From Trichormus sp. NMC-1 (GTDB taxonomy: Bacteria > Cyanobacteriota > Cyanobacteriia > Cyanobacteriales > Nostocaceae), in the NCBI RefSeq assembly GCF_001858025.1, contig NZ_LZQD01000002.1, positions 462,120 to 526,119 of the forward strand: a stretch of DNA of 64,000 bases, in the 5' to 3' direction. The position numbers and the translations under genes were made by a program. Numbering within the stretch: position 1 is the stretch's first letter; every line of letters begins with the position of its first letter. Below are positions 36,231 through 45,500 of the stretch, in pieces. The notes under the pieces were generated by a model that was not told the DNA's origin, made no database searches, and saw only the letters and a list, made by a program, of their open reading frames with translations.

Positions 36231-37250
36231 TTAGATAGCTTTTTTACCTAAACGACAATCTTGGGGAGTCATCCCAAATTTACGCTTAAATGCGGCTGCA
36301 AAATGGCTTTGATTGGCATAACCAACAGTGTTGACAACAGTTCTCACATTTTGTTTTTGTTCCTGTAACAACTTTCGCGCTATTTCTAGGCGATAATCAC
36401 GCAAATAACCAAATACTGTAGTACCGAATATTTCCCGAAACCCATACTTGAGTTTGTTGTCGTTAATACCAACTTTTTTTGCTAATTCAATTAATGACGG
36501 TGGATGATCATAGTTTTTGGTTAAAATATCCTTAGCTTGATAAATTCTCTCAATATCAGCTGCTTTGAGATTAATCAAGGGTTGTTTATCTCCCTCAACT
36601 TCTATGATTTGTGCAAGTTGCAAAGCTAGTAATTCTAGTACCTTGCCTTCAAGATACATTTTTTGTATCATTCCTTGATAGGGGGCATTGAGAATTTGCT
36701 GTAATGCTGTCTGCATGGAAAGGGTAATTTTACCGACTGGAGTGTGAAACCTTGGTGGAGAGTCGCTTTCTAAGAAAGGCTGTAATTGTTTTGGTAAATG
36801 TTCTAGTCCATCTATGAAAGTTTTCAGGAAGTCTAAATCTATACATATTTTAATTATATAGATGCGATCGCCTGCAAAATATTGTTCGATTTCCTCAATA
36901 TCTGGTAAGTAAAATAAGTAATTATTTCCTACTGTTTCTTGGTAATTGCTCTTCACCCCTGTAATACCCGGACAAATCACACTATGATTACCTGCTAAAT
37001 AAAATTTGGCTGTTAGCGCGTATAATCCATAGTGATTAATTTTACTGTTTACGTGCTGGTAGTAATAATCATCAAAAATTTCTAGACTTAATCCCGGGCA
37101 AAATTCAACTAATTGATAATTATTTTTGTATAAACTATTACGGATTCTCCGAATTTCATCAAATCCATGAGTATTGTAGGATACCTCTAAAATCTCTAGA
37201 GTTTCCTGTTCAATTTGACTAACTTGCTCTTCCGTCAGGATATTTGTCAT
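36231..37250 (-). CDS. AraC-family (PchR-like) transcription regulator
   Basis: This 339-residue regulator has an N-terminal sensing region of about 230 residues without a recognisable motif and a C-terminal AraC DNA-binding domain with two helix-turn-helix units. These are LIELAKKVGINDNKLKYGF and VRTVVNTVGYANQSHFAAAFKRKFGMTP, the second being the family signature. PchR-type regulators bind a ferric siderophore and activate its receptor and uptake genes. Its place directly upstream of the receptor on the same strand, 174 bases away, fits that role. An 18-bp palindrome lies in its own leader. Confidence 0.9.
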   Translation of the reverse strand: MTNILTEEQVSQIEQETLEILEVSYNTHGFDEIRRIRNSLYKNNYQLVEFCPGLSLEIFDDYYYQHVNSKINHYGLYALTAKFYLAGNHSVICPGITGVKSNYQETVGNNYLFYLPDIEEIEQYFAGDRIYIIKICIDLDFLKTFIDGLEHLPKQLQPFLESDSPPRFHTPVGKITLSMQTALQQILNAPYQGMIQKMYLEGKVLELLALQLAQIIEVEGDKQPLINLKAADIERIYQAKDILTKNYDHPPSLIELAKKVGINDNKLKYGFREIFGTTVFGYLRDYRLEIARKLLQEQKQNVRTVVNTVGYANQSHFAAAFKRKFGMTPQDCRLGKKAI

Positions 37251-37271
37251 ATTTTAACGGCAATTCTGCTA

Positions 37272-37289
37272 AACTAATTGCAATTAGTT
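37272..37289. promoter_or_regulatory. Perfect 18-bp palindrome before the AraC gene
   Basis: AACTAATTGCAATTAGTT is a perfect palindrome 22-39 bases before the start codon at 37250. It shares its TTGCAA centre with the dyad in the receptor leader, so autoregulation is possible. Confidence 0.4.
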
Positions 37290-37499
37290 CTTAACTAAGA
37301 AAAAGATTAATGTTTAATTTACAACAATTATGAGGTGATTTACAATAGAGAATACATCGCATTAGACTGTGTCCTTTGTGCTAAACTTACTACTCCCATA
37401 ACTGGGTTTGAGACTCAAAAGCAGAAACCGACTCAGTAAGCTGATGGGATTTTTGAGTGCCACAGCTTGGACAACAGTTGCAAATATTTACTAATCAGT

Positions 37500-37577
37500 A
37501 TTCCCTGCGGTGTAGTGACTGCTGCTGTCGGTGCGCCTTATTTTCTCGATTTGTTAATTCGGAATCAGAAAAAATAG
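37500..37577 (+). pseudogene. 3' relic of a FecCD permease gene
   Basis: These 26 codons translate as IPCGVVTAAVGAPYFLDLL followed by IRNQKK and a stop, the C-terminus of a FecCD permease. They match the end of the intact gene at 30009-30086 with about 12 mismatches over 77 bases. Nothing upstream continues the frame, so the rest of the gene has been lost. It lies 183 bases before fecE. Confidence 0.85.
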
Positions 37578-37745
37578 GTGATTGGTGATTGGTGACTGGT
37601 GACTGGGGAAGAAGCAGGGGAGCAGGGAGCAGGGAGCAGGGGGAAATTATTTGTATTTTCCTAATCACCAATTACCAATTACCCATTACCCATTACCAAT
37701 TACCTATTACCAATCTAAAATCCAAAATCTAAAATCTAAAATCCA
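37578..37745. repeat. Cluster of short tandem repeats upstream of fecE
   Basis: This spacer is built from successive heptamer-like tandem runs: TGATTGG/TGACTGG, GCAGGGA, CCAATTA/CCCATTA and AAAATCT/AAAATCC. Such short tandemly repeated sequences are common in heterocystous cyanobacteria. The whole 37251-37760 interval otherwise contains only the palindrome and the fecCD relic listed separately. Confidence 0.75.
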
Positions 37746-37760
37746 AAATCCAAAATTGTT

Positions 37761-38564
37761 ATGAAAGGATTATCAACAAAAAGCTTATCTTTAGCTTATG
37801 ATGGTAACACCATCATCCGGGACTTAAATTTAGCTATTCCTACGGGTAAAATTAGTGTTTTAGTTGGTGCTAATGGTTGTGGAAAATCCACATTATTAAG
37901 AGGTTTAGCCAGATTACTGAAACCTAGCAATGGTGCTGTATATTTGGATGGAGAATCAATTTTTAAACTCTCTACAAAAGAGGTAGCTCAACAATTAGGA
38001 ATTTTACCTCAAAGTCCAGTAGCACCAGAAGGTTTAACAGTTAAAGATTTAGTTGCTCAAGGTCGTTATCCTTATCAAAGTTGGTTACAACAATGGTCAG
38101 AAAAAGATGAAAAAATTGTGCAACAGGCGTTAGAAATTACCAATTTAGTCAAGTTTTCAGAACGAGCATTAGATACTTTATCTGGTGGACAAAGACAACG
38201 AGCTTGGATTGCTATGGCATTGGCTCAAGATACGGATATTCTACTATTAGATGAACCGACTACTTTTTTAGATTTGACACACCAAATAGAAGTTTTAGAT
38301 TTGTTGTATGAGTTGAACAAACTTCAGGGCAGAACTATTGTCATGGTGTTGCATGATTTAAATCACGCTTGTCGTTATGCTGATTATTTAGTAGCAGTTA
38401 AAGAAGGTAGGATTTTTACTGCTGGAGAACCACAAGAAGTCATGAATGAGGAAATGGTAAAAGAGGTTTTTGGCTTAGATTGTCGTGTTGTTGCTGATCC
38501 AGTTGTGGGAACACCGATGTGTGTGCCAATAGGACGTAAAGGTAAAGTAAATATAGATTCCTAA
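37761..38564 (+). CDS. fecE: FecE-type ferric-siderophore ABC ATPase
   Basis: This 267-residue ATPase has Walker [10 protein letters not shown] (near residue 38), Q-loop LPQSP, signature LSGGQRQR, Walker [13 protein letters not shown] and a switch histidine in MVLHDLNHA. It is the only complete FecE-type ATPase in view and probably powers the permeases at 28051 and 29046. It is separated from them by the minus-strand receptor operon. Permease relic upstream and receptor relic downstream show it sits inside the remains of another, once complete, uptake locus. It may now supply ATPase for the intact permeases. Confidence 0.92.
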   Translation: MKGLSTKSLSLAYDGNTIIRDLNLAIPTGKISVLVGANGCGKSTLLRGLARLLKPSNGAVYLDGESIFKLSTKEVAQQLGILPQSPVAPEGLTVKDLVAQGRYPYQSWLQQWSEKDEKIVQQALEITNLVKFSERALDTLSGGQRQRAWIAMALAQDTDILLLDEPTTFLDLTHQIEVLDLLYELNKLQGRTIVMVLHDLNHACRYADYLVAVKEGRIFTAGEPQEVMNEEMVKEVFGLDCRVVADPVVGTPMCVPIGRKGKVNIDS

Positions 38565-38602
38565 TTGATCAATTTAGGCAATAAATTACAGCTAAAAAAT
38601 AG

Positions 38603-38881
38603 ACCGACGCATTACAACCTGTAACTAAAACTGAGGCAAATAATTATATTGCAGATATTCCTAATGCGGTACTAGCACTACCAGATGGTAAAGATGTTAA
38701 TATAGCTAATCCTGTAGCGGGGATTATTTCTGTTAATGTTACCCAAGCTACTGCTAATACTATTCAGATAAAGATACAAGGAGAGTCAGGAGTTCCCACA
38801 CTGGAATTATTTGATAGTGATGAGGGTTTGATTTTTAGCTTTACACCTGCTGTCTCAACAACACAAACACCTACACCATCA
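38603..38881 (+). pseudogene. Relic of a receptor AMIN domain, in frame with the downstream ATPase ORF
   Basis: After a TAG at 38600 the frame reads TDALQPVTKTEANNYIADIP and then NAVLALPDGKDVNIANP, closely matching the AMIN domain of the receptor at 33493. It continues through ELFDSDEGLIFSF and runs without a stop into the ABC ATPase ORF. There is no ATG in the relic. The signal peptide, plug and barrel of the former receptor are gone. It is a deletion scar that joined two genes in frame. Confidence 0.8.
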
Positions 38882-39670
38882 GAACCAGGGGAAACGCATC
38901 TAAATGATTTGAATGGTTCTCAAAAAGATTTACCAAAAATAGAACAACCTTTGCGGAATCAAAAAGATCATCTTCAATCTTTGAAAGTTTCTCATCTCAC
39001 TTATATTTATCCTGGTACTAACCAAGGAATTACAGATATTAGCTTTGAAATTCAGCGCGGTAGTTTGACTGTAATTACTGGTCAGATTGGTTCTGGCAAA
39101 ACTACATTACTGCGTTTATTATTAGGATTATTACCTAAGCAAAGCGGGGAAATTTACTGGAATGGAGATATAGTTGAAAACCCTGCTACTTTCTTTGTTC
39201 CCCCTCGCAGTGCTTATACTTCTCAAATTCCCCAACTTTTTAGTTATACCCTGCGGGAAAATATTTTATTAGGATTATCTAAAGATGATCAAGATATCGC
39301 CACAGCTTTAAACATGGCTGTATTTGACCAAGATTTAGCAACTATGAATGAAAGTCTAGAAACTTTAGTTGGTTCTAAAGGTGTGCGGCTTTCTGGTGGA
39401 CAAATGCAACGAGTAGCAGCCGCGCGGATGTTTATCCGTCAAACCGAATTAATGGTATTTGATGACCTTTCTAGCGCCTTGGATGTGGAGACAGAATTGG
39501 CTTTATGGTCGCAGATATTTGTTAATACAGAACAGAGAGAAAATCCTTGGACACCAACCTGTCTTGTTGTTTCTCATCGTCCTTCTGTGTTGCGTCGCGC
39601 TGACCAGATTATTGTCATGAAAGCAGGGAGAGTAGAAACCCAAGGTAAATTTGATCAGATTTTTCTTTAA
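38828..39670 (+). CDS. Orphan ABC-exporter ATPase domain fused to receptor remnant
   Basis: The first about 45 residues come from the AMIN relic and its Pro/Thr spacer. From about residue 52 the protein is an ABC nucleotide-binding domain of the exporter type: SLKVSHLTYIYPG, Walker A GQIGSGKTT, signature LSGGQMQR, Walker B LMVFDDLSSALD and a switch histidine in VVSHRP. The membrane domain that normally precedes such an ATPase is absent. The only early start in frame is TTG at 38828, inside the relic, and the next Met is beyond Walker A. It is either a decaying gene or a rescued soluble ATPase; I favour decay. Confidence 0.7.
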   Translation: MIFSFTPAVSTTQTPTPSEPGETHLNDLNGSQKDLPKIEQPLRNQKDHLQSLKVSHLTYIYPGTNQGITDISFEIQRGSLTVITGQIGSGKTTLLRLLLGLLPKQSGEIYWNGDIVENPATFFVPPRSAYTSQIPQLFSYTLRENILLGLSKDDQDIATALNMAVFDQDLATMNESLETLVGSKGVRLSGGQMQRVAAARMFIRQTELMVFDDLSSALDVETELALWSQIFVNTEQRENPWTPTCLVVSHRPSVLRRADQIIVMKAGRVETQGKFDQIFL

Positions 39671-39719
39671 GTCCCGCTAATTAATTTGGGTATTAGACAT
39701 TTGGTGAAAAAGAATATGG

Positions 39720-39739
39720 AGACGTTCTATAGAACGTCT
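39720..39739. repeat. Perfect 20-bp palindrome
   Basis: AGACGTTCTATAGAACGTCT is a perfect palindrome 50-69 bases after the ATPase stop. It could form a hairpin in RNA, but there is no T-run. It may be a small dispersed cyanobacterial repeat. Confidence 0.5.
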
Positions 39740-39796
39740 GGGATTCATACCATAAAATTATACCAAAATCCAGATAATTTACATTTGCTTATTAAG

Positions 39797-39806
39797 AATA
39801 ATTATT
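39797..39806. promoter_or_regulatory. Weak Fur-box-like AT dyad before the acylase gene
   Basis: AATAATTATT, within a run of NAT-like triplets, lies about 80 bases before the acylase start. The run recalls Fur sites but could be chance in AT-rich DNA. Confidence 0.2.
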
Positions 39807-39884
39807 ATTTAGTGATATGATAAAATCTAATTTTCAAGTTTATCAATTCTTCTGTACAGAAGAAGTCTATGATTTTTATAACAA

Positions 39885-42011
39885 ATGAATACAATGTTTA
39901 TTGCGGCAAAAACTAAATTTGATTATTCTCTAGACTGGCAACAAAAATTACGCAGATTTTTACCTTTTTTACTCAGCATCATCTTTACTTTGGTGGTGAG
40001 TAGTCAAAGTTTTAGTGCTGTTCCCAAATCAACAGAAATCCTGTGGGATACTTATGGTATTCCCCATATTTATGGTAATAACCATCAGGGTGCTTTTAAA
40101 GCTTTTGGTTGGGCGCAAATGCAAAGTCACGGTAACTTGCTTTTACGTCTCTATGGACAAGCACGAGGAAGGGCGGCTGAATATTGGGGAGAGAAGTATT
40201 TAGAATCAGATAAGTGGGTACTAACAATGGGTGTACCCAAACGTGCTAGTTCTTGGTATGAAGCACAAAGTTCTGCGTTTCGCAGTTATCTAGATGCTTT
40301 TGCAGCGGGAATTAATGCCTATGCTAAAGAACATCCTGATTTAATTGACGAACAAGTAAAAGTAGTATTACCTGTTACACCCCAGGATGTACTCAGTCAC
40401 CTGCAAAGGGTACTGCTGTATACGTTTGTCGTTGATCCAGGAAGAGTGGCAGATATTAATGATACCAAGTCTGCGCCTGGTTCTAATGGATGGGCGATCG
40501 CACCAAAACGTTCTGCTGATGGTAAAGCGATGTTATTAGCGAATCCCCATACCCCTTGGGGAAATTTATTTTTATGGTACGAAGCCCAAATTACTGCACC
40601 AGGTATTGATGCTTACGGGTCAACATTGGTAGGTATTCCCGTATTAGCGATCGCCTTCAATGATAATTTAGGTTGGACTCACACCGTTAACACCCATGAT
40701 GGCTGGGATGCCTACGAACTGAAATTGCAAAAAGATGGTTATCTTTTCGATGACAAAATTCTCCCTTTTCAAACAACAACATCTTTACTAAAAGTCAAAC
40801 AAAAAAAAGGCTCTTTCCGAGAGCAATTATTAACAGTTAAAAACTCTATTCACGGTCCTGTAATTAGGGAAAAAAATGGTAAATCCGTAGCATTAAGAGT
40901 AGTTGGTCAAGATAGTGCAGGCATATTAGAACAGTTGTGGGATATGGCAACCGCTAAAAATCTCACCGCATTTCAGAAAGTAGTACAACGGTTGCAGATA
41001 CCGATGTTTACCATCATTTATGCCGACCGGAAAGGACATATTATGCATCTATTTAACGGTCTAGTTCCCGTGCGGCAAGATGGAGATTTTAAATATTGGC
41101 AAGGCATGATTCCTGGGGATACATCCAAAACATTGTGGACTAAATTTCACCCCTATCAAGATTTACCAAAAGTAATTGATCCGCCTAGTGGTTGGTTGCA
41201 AAATGCTAATGATGCACCTTGGACAACTACTTTTCCCACCGCTATCAAAGCAGATAATTATCCAGCTTATATAGCACCACGGGGTCCAATGGATTTCCGC
41301 GCCCAGCATTCTGCCAGAATGTTAGCTGAAGATGAAAGTATTTCCTTTGAGGAAATGATTACCTACAAACATTCCACGCGAATGGAATTAGCAGACAGAA
41401 TTCTTGATGATTTAATTCCGGTTGCACAACAAGGAAATGAATTAGCAAAACAAGCGGCTGAGGTTCTAAAAAAATGGGATAGACAAGCCAATGCTAATAG
41501 TAAAGGTGCAGTTTTATTTACAGCTTGGGCAGATAAATTAGACTTTGATCAAGCATTTAGTCAACCTTGGAGTGAAACCCAACCACGCACAACTCCCGAT
41601 GGTTTAGCTAATCCGAAAGCGGCTGTAGAACTATTAGAAAAAGTTGCACAAGAAATCAAAACAAACTACGGTAGCTTAGATGTTAGTTGGGGAGAAGTTT
41701 TTCGCCTGAAAGTTGGTAATTTAGATTTACCAGCTAACGGTGCTGAGGGATATTTAGGAACATTTCAAGTTGTTAATTTTGCCCCAGCGGAGGGACGTTT
41801 TCAAGCTGTGGGTGGTGATTCCTTTGTCGCAGCAGTTGAGTTTTCTCAGCCAGTCCGTGCAATGGCACTTACCAGCTACGGAAATGCAACTCAACCTGGT
41901 TCATCTCATATTAGCGACCAATTGCCACTATTTGCTGAGAAAAAATTGCGTCCTGTGTGGCGAACAAAACCGGAAATTAAGGCTCATTTGGAATCAAGAA
42001 AAGTTTTTTAA
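39885..42011 (+). CDS. Penicillin-acylase family N-terminal-nucleophile hydrolase (PvdQ/AHL-acylase-like)
   Basis: This 708-residue exported amidohydrolase has a hydrophobic export signal at about 25-46, ending near FSAVP. A short alpha chain follows, then autocleavage before Ser200 in PGSNGWAI, the catalytic N-terminal serine of the beta chain. Downstream, NPHTPWGNLFLWYEAQI and LGWTHTVNTHDGWD fit the family. Such enzymes remove acyl chains from amides. PvdQ does this to the acylated pyoverdine precursor in the periplasm, and others degrade acyl-homoserine lactones. Its position at the edge of a siderophore locus suggests deacylation of a lipopeptide siderophore; signal quenching is the main alternative. 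Length is somewhat short for the family but all core motifs are present. Confidence 0.87.
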   Translation: MNTMFIAAKTKFDYSLDWQQKLRRFLPFLLSIIFTLVVSSQSFSAVPKSTEILWDTYGIPHIYGNNHQGAFKAFGWAQMQSHGNLLLRLYGQARGRAAEYWGEKYLESDKWVLTMGVPKRASSWYEAQSSAFRSYLDAFAAGINAYAKEHPDLIDEQVKVVLPVTPQDVLSHLQRVLLYTFVVDPGRVADINDTKSAPGSNGWAIAPKRSADGKAMLLANPHTPWGNLFLWYEAQITAPGIDAYGSTLVGIPVLAIAFNDNLGWTHTVNTHDGWDAYELKLQKDGYLFDDKILPFQTTTSLLKVKQKKGSFREQLLTVKNSIHGPVIREKNGKSVALRVVGQDSAGILEQLWDMATAKNLTAFQKVVQRLQIPMFTIIYADRKGHIMHLFNGLVPVRQDGDFKYWQGMIPGDTSKTLWTKFHPYQDLPKVIDPPSGWLQNANDAPWTTTFPTAIKADNYPAYIAPRGPMDFRAQHSARMLAEDESISFEEMITYKHSTRMELADRILDDLIPVAQQGNELAKQAAEVLKKWDRQANANSKGAVLFTAWADKLDFDQAFSQPWSETQPRTTPDGLANPKAAVELLEKVAQEIKTNYGSLDVSWGEVFRLKVGNLDLPANGAEGYLGTFQVVNFAPAEGRFQAVGGDSFVAAVEFSQPVRAMALTSYGNATQPGSSHISDQLPLFAEKKLRPVWRTKPEIKAHLESRKVF

Positions 42012-42061
42012 TTCAGTAGAAGTTTACCATTGCTAAACCCTTACATGAGTCATCTTTTTAT

Positions 42062-42157
42062 CTAGACTTGTTTGGATAAAGCATCTTTCATCTGATGTTT
42101 TTGATTAAATAATGCCAAAAATGCCAATAATACAACTCCCATTGCAGCAATTCTCAT
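42062..42157 (-). CDS. Candidate 31-residue single-helix membrane peptide
   Basis: A short minus-strand ORF reads MRIAAMGVVLLAFLALFNQK and then 11 polar residues. The first 17 residues form one hydrophobic segment. No ribosome site is evident. The first 22 bases of its 5' region recur near 46829-46851, where the coding sequence breaks off, so both may be fragments of a repeated element. Coding status is uncertain. Confidence 0.25.
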   Translation of the reverse strand: MRIAAMGVVLLAFLALFNQKHQMKDALSKQV

Positions 42158-42283
42158 TTTGAAAAAAATCAGAGAAAATTCTGTTATTTAAATAAAGAAG
42201 TTGTGTCGAAGCATCATTTTTTGACAGATAATTATCATCCAACGTTGGAGATAAACAGGTTTTAAGAAATTTGTCCATGAAAA

Positions 42284-42503
42284 ATCAATTTCAACTGATA
42301 AATCGAGATGAAATTCTCAACAACTTTTTTGCCATCACTGCGTCTTCTACCTGATATTTCGTATTATTTCCAGGTTTCCTTTCATCAGGTAAGTCATGTA
42401 ATGATGACCGTAAAAATTGTATTAATTCAGGAATTTATAGGGTCTCTGCCAAATGATCCATGTTTGAGTAATTTGACGCAAGTAAAGGATTTTTAACTCA
42501 CCG
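42284..42503. repeat. Left copy of a perfect 220-bp inverted repeat (transposase relic inside)
   Basis: By direct comparison this segment is the exact reverse complement of 47072-47291. On the minus strand (42461 to 42291) it holds a decayed transposase-like start with an in-frame stop after eight codons. With the right copy it brackets the RND pump genes. The rest of the 42012-42543 spacer contains only the small ORF listed separately. Confidence 0.9.
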
Positions 42504-42543
42504 TAAAGATGTTTTTATAGTACCAATCACAACATCATCGTTA

Positions 42544-45500
42544 TTAGTTTGACCATGTTTGGTTAACCAAAACAGGTTTCTGTTGAGGCATCAACTGTTT
42601 GCCAAACTTAGCGTAAAGAGCCGGAATAACCAATAAAGTCAAAGCTGTAGAAGTAAACAAACCACCCAAAACTACAATTGCCAAGGGTTGCAGAATTTCA
42701 TTTCCAGCCCCACTAGCGATCGCCAAAGGCAACATCCCCAATGCGGAAGTGAGTGCAGTCATCAGAATGGCGTTCACTCGTTCTAGAGAACCGTTGACAA
42801 TCACATCTTTAAGAGGCATTCCCTGAGCAAACTTATTATTATAGTTGTCTACCAACAACAAGCCATTGCGGACAGCAACGCCAAATAGGGTAATAAAACC
42901 AATCAAAGAAGCGATCGACATCACACCACCACTCAAGGCAATGGAAACAATGCCACCCACCAAAGCCAAAGGCAGATTGAGCATGATAGCGATTGTCGCG
43001 GAAAGCGATTTAACAGAGAAAAACATCAACACCGCAATGGCGATCGCTGCCAAGATACTAAATACCAGTAGATTATTAGTAGCACGTTGCTCCGATTCAA
43101 ACTGTCCACCGTACTGGATAAAGTAGCCATTAGGGAGTTTGATTTTCTGTTGAATTTGGGATTGAATATCGCCGACGACACTGCCCAAATCACGCTCGGC
43201 CACATTTGCCGAAACAACAATCAGCCGTGAGACATCTTCCCGATTGACAACATTTGCTCCCATACCGTACTCTACTTTCGCAACCGCACCCAGTTGGATA
43301 ATTTGCCCAATAGGGGTAGTGATGGGAATAGCACGAATGGCATCTAAACTATTGCGGGCTTTATCCGTCAAAGAGATAGAAATATCAATAAGCTGCTGAT
43401 TTTCTGCCACTTGGGACACCACACTACCATTTAAAGCAGTTTCGACAACGTTTGATAACTGCTCCATACTCAATCCATAGGTAGCCGCAGCCGTGCGATC
43501 GTAATGGATTTGTACTTGACGAATGGGTAGTTGGGGTTCAAGCTGCAAATCTACAACCCCTGCAATGGGACCAATCACATCTCGTACTTGTTCGCCAATC
43601 TTTCGCAGTTCGATTAAATCCGGTCCAAAGATTTTCACAGCGATCGCACTTCTGACCCCCGATAGCACTTCATCCATACGGTGAGAAATAAATCCACCAA
43701 TGTTAGATGCCACACCAGGCAGTTTATTGAACTCTTGCCGCAATTGTTTAATACTGGCTTCGCGGTCTTCGAGGGCGCGATCGCTCAATTCTACGTCCAC
43801 ATGAGCCATACTCACTCCCGCCCCATCTGCATCTCCTGGAGTGCGTCCTGCCCGTATCTGCACCCACTCATACAAAGGATTATCTTTAAGCGCACTAGAC
43901 AGTGCTATCCCTGCCCGATTGGTCATATCGAGGGAAACCCCTGGAAATAAAACCATTGAATTGACCAATGATTTCTCCTGAAATTCCGGCAGAAACACCC
44001 GTCCCAGGGAGGGAACGATGGCACTTGCAGCAACCAAAGCTGCAAGTGCTACACCTAGAATAATTTGGGGCGATCGCAGCGACAGATTTAACAATGGACG
44101 ATATAACCGTTCTGCCCAACGTGAGATAAATGTATCTTCTTGGGGTAGGGTTTGGTTTGCCAGCAGAATGGCACACAAAGCAGGTGAAAGGGTCATAGCC
44201 ACCAAAGTAGACGCACAGATAGAAAGCAAATATGCAAAACCCATTGGTGCAAAAATATTACCCTCAACACCCGTCAAACTAAAAATTGGTGCAAACACGA
44301 CTACGATGATCACCGTGGAAAAAATTACGGCTAACCGCACTTCCACTGATGTGTCATACACCACCTCAAAAGGATGCTTGGGGTTGCCCTGTGCCTGATT
44401 GGTTCGGAGTCCGCGATAGCAGTTCTCCATGTCCACGATTGAGTCATCCACAACTGAACCAATGGCTACAACTAAACCGCCCAAAGTCATAGTGTTAATG
44501 CCCAAGCCAAAAGCTTTCATGAACATTAAGCCAATTAACAGTGAAAGAGGAATTGCACTCAGAGTAATTACGGCGGTGCGCCAATTCATCAAAAATAACA
44601 GCATAATCACCGACACGATGATGATGCCTTCAATTAGAGAACGGCCGACATTACCAATGGCAGTATCAATAAAGTTAGACTGCCGAAACGTCCGCGCCAT
44701 CTGCACATCAGCGGGAAAGGTTGATTGCAACGATTGCAGTAAAGCTTCTACTGCTTTTGTCACCGTGGGAGTGTCAACATCAGGCTGTTTGTTAATCATC
44801 ATCACTACAGCCGGTTGCCCATTAAAACTAGCATCTCCCCGCTTCAGTGCTGCACCCGTTTTTACTTCCGCCACATCTTTGAGCAAAATTGGTTTCCCAT
44901 CTTGCACCTTGACCACAGATTGCTGTAAGTCTGCAACTGATTTTACCTGCCCAATACCGCGTACCAAAAGTTCTTGACCACCACCAATTAAGAATCCACC
45001 AGGAGCGTTAGAACTTGCGCCCTTAGCAGCATTGGTAACTTCAGTCAGGGAAACATTGAGCGATCGCAATTTGGCTGGATCAACTAACACCTGTTCCTGT
45101 CGTTCATCCCCACCGTAGATCGTAACTTGAGTGACTCCTGGCACGGACAAAATTTGGTTGCTCAGGGTAGTATCCACTAGACGACGCAAATCCATCAGCG
45201 AGGTTTTCCCCTGCCCATTCACCGTAAAGGCATACTGTAAAATCGTACCCAAGGGCGATGCCAACGGTGAAATTTCCGGTGGATGCACCCCTTCAGGTAA
45301 CTGATTTGTCACCTGCTGGAGTCGTTCTGTCACTGATTGCCGAGCTTTATAAATGTCCGCTTCCTGGTCAAACACCACCTGCACCATAGACAGCCCAACT
45401 TTAGAGGAAGAACGCACCGTAGTCACCCCCGGCAAACCATTTACCGCACTTTCAATCGGCACGGTAATTTGTGATTCTACTTCCTCTGGAGCTAGTCCTG

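Noticed and set aside
37578-37745. Possible CRISPR-like or regulatory array from repeated short motifs
   Set aside because: The units are contiguous 7-base tandem runs with no spacers of constant length and no cas genes nearby; they fit cyanobacterial short tandem repeats.
42308-42496. A 62-residue ORF present twice (also 47079-47267) as a conserved gene
   Set aside because: Both copies are just the two arms of the perfect inverted repeat. The opposite strand holds the transposase-like relic, so this frame is a shadow.
43681-44977. Several long plus-strand ORFs opposite the RND pump gene
   Set aside because: They lie fully within the antisense of a well-supported 1042-residue transporter and have no family features.
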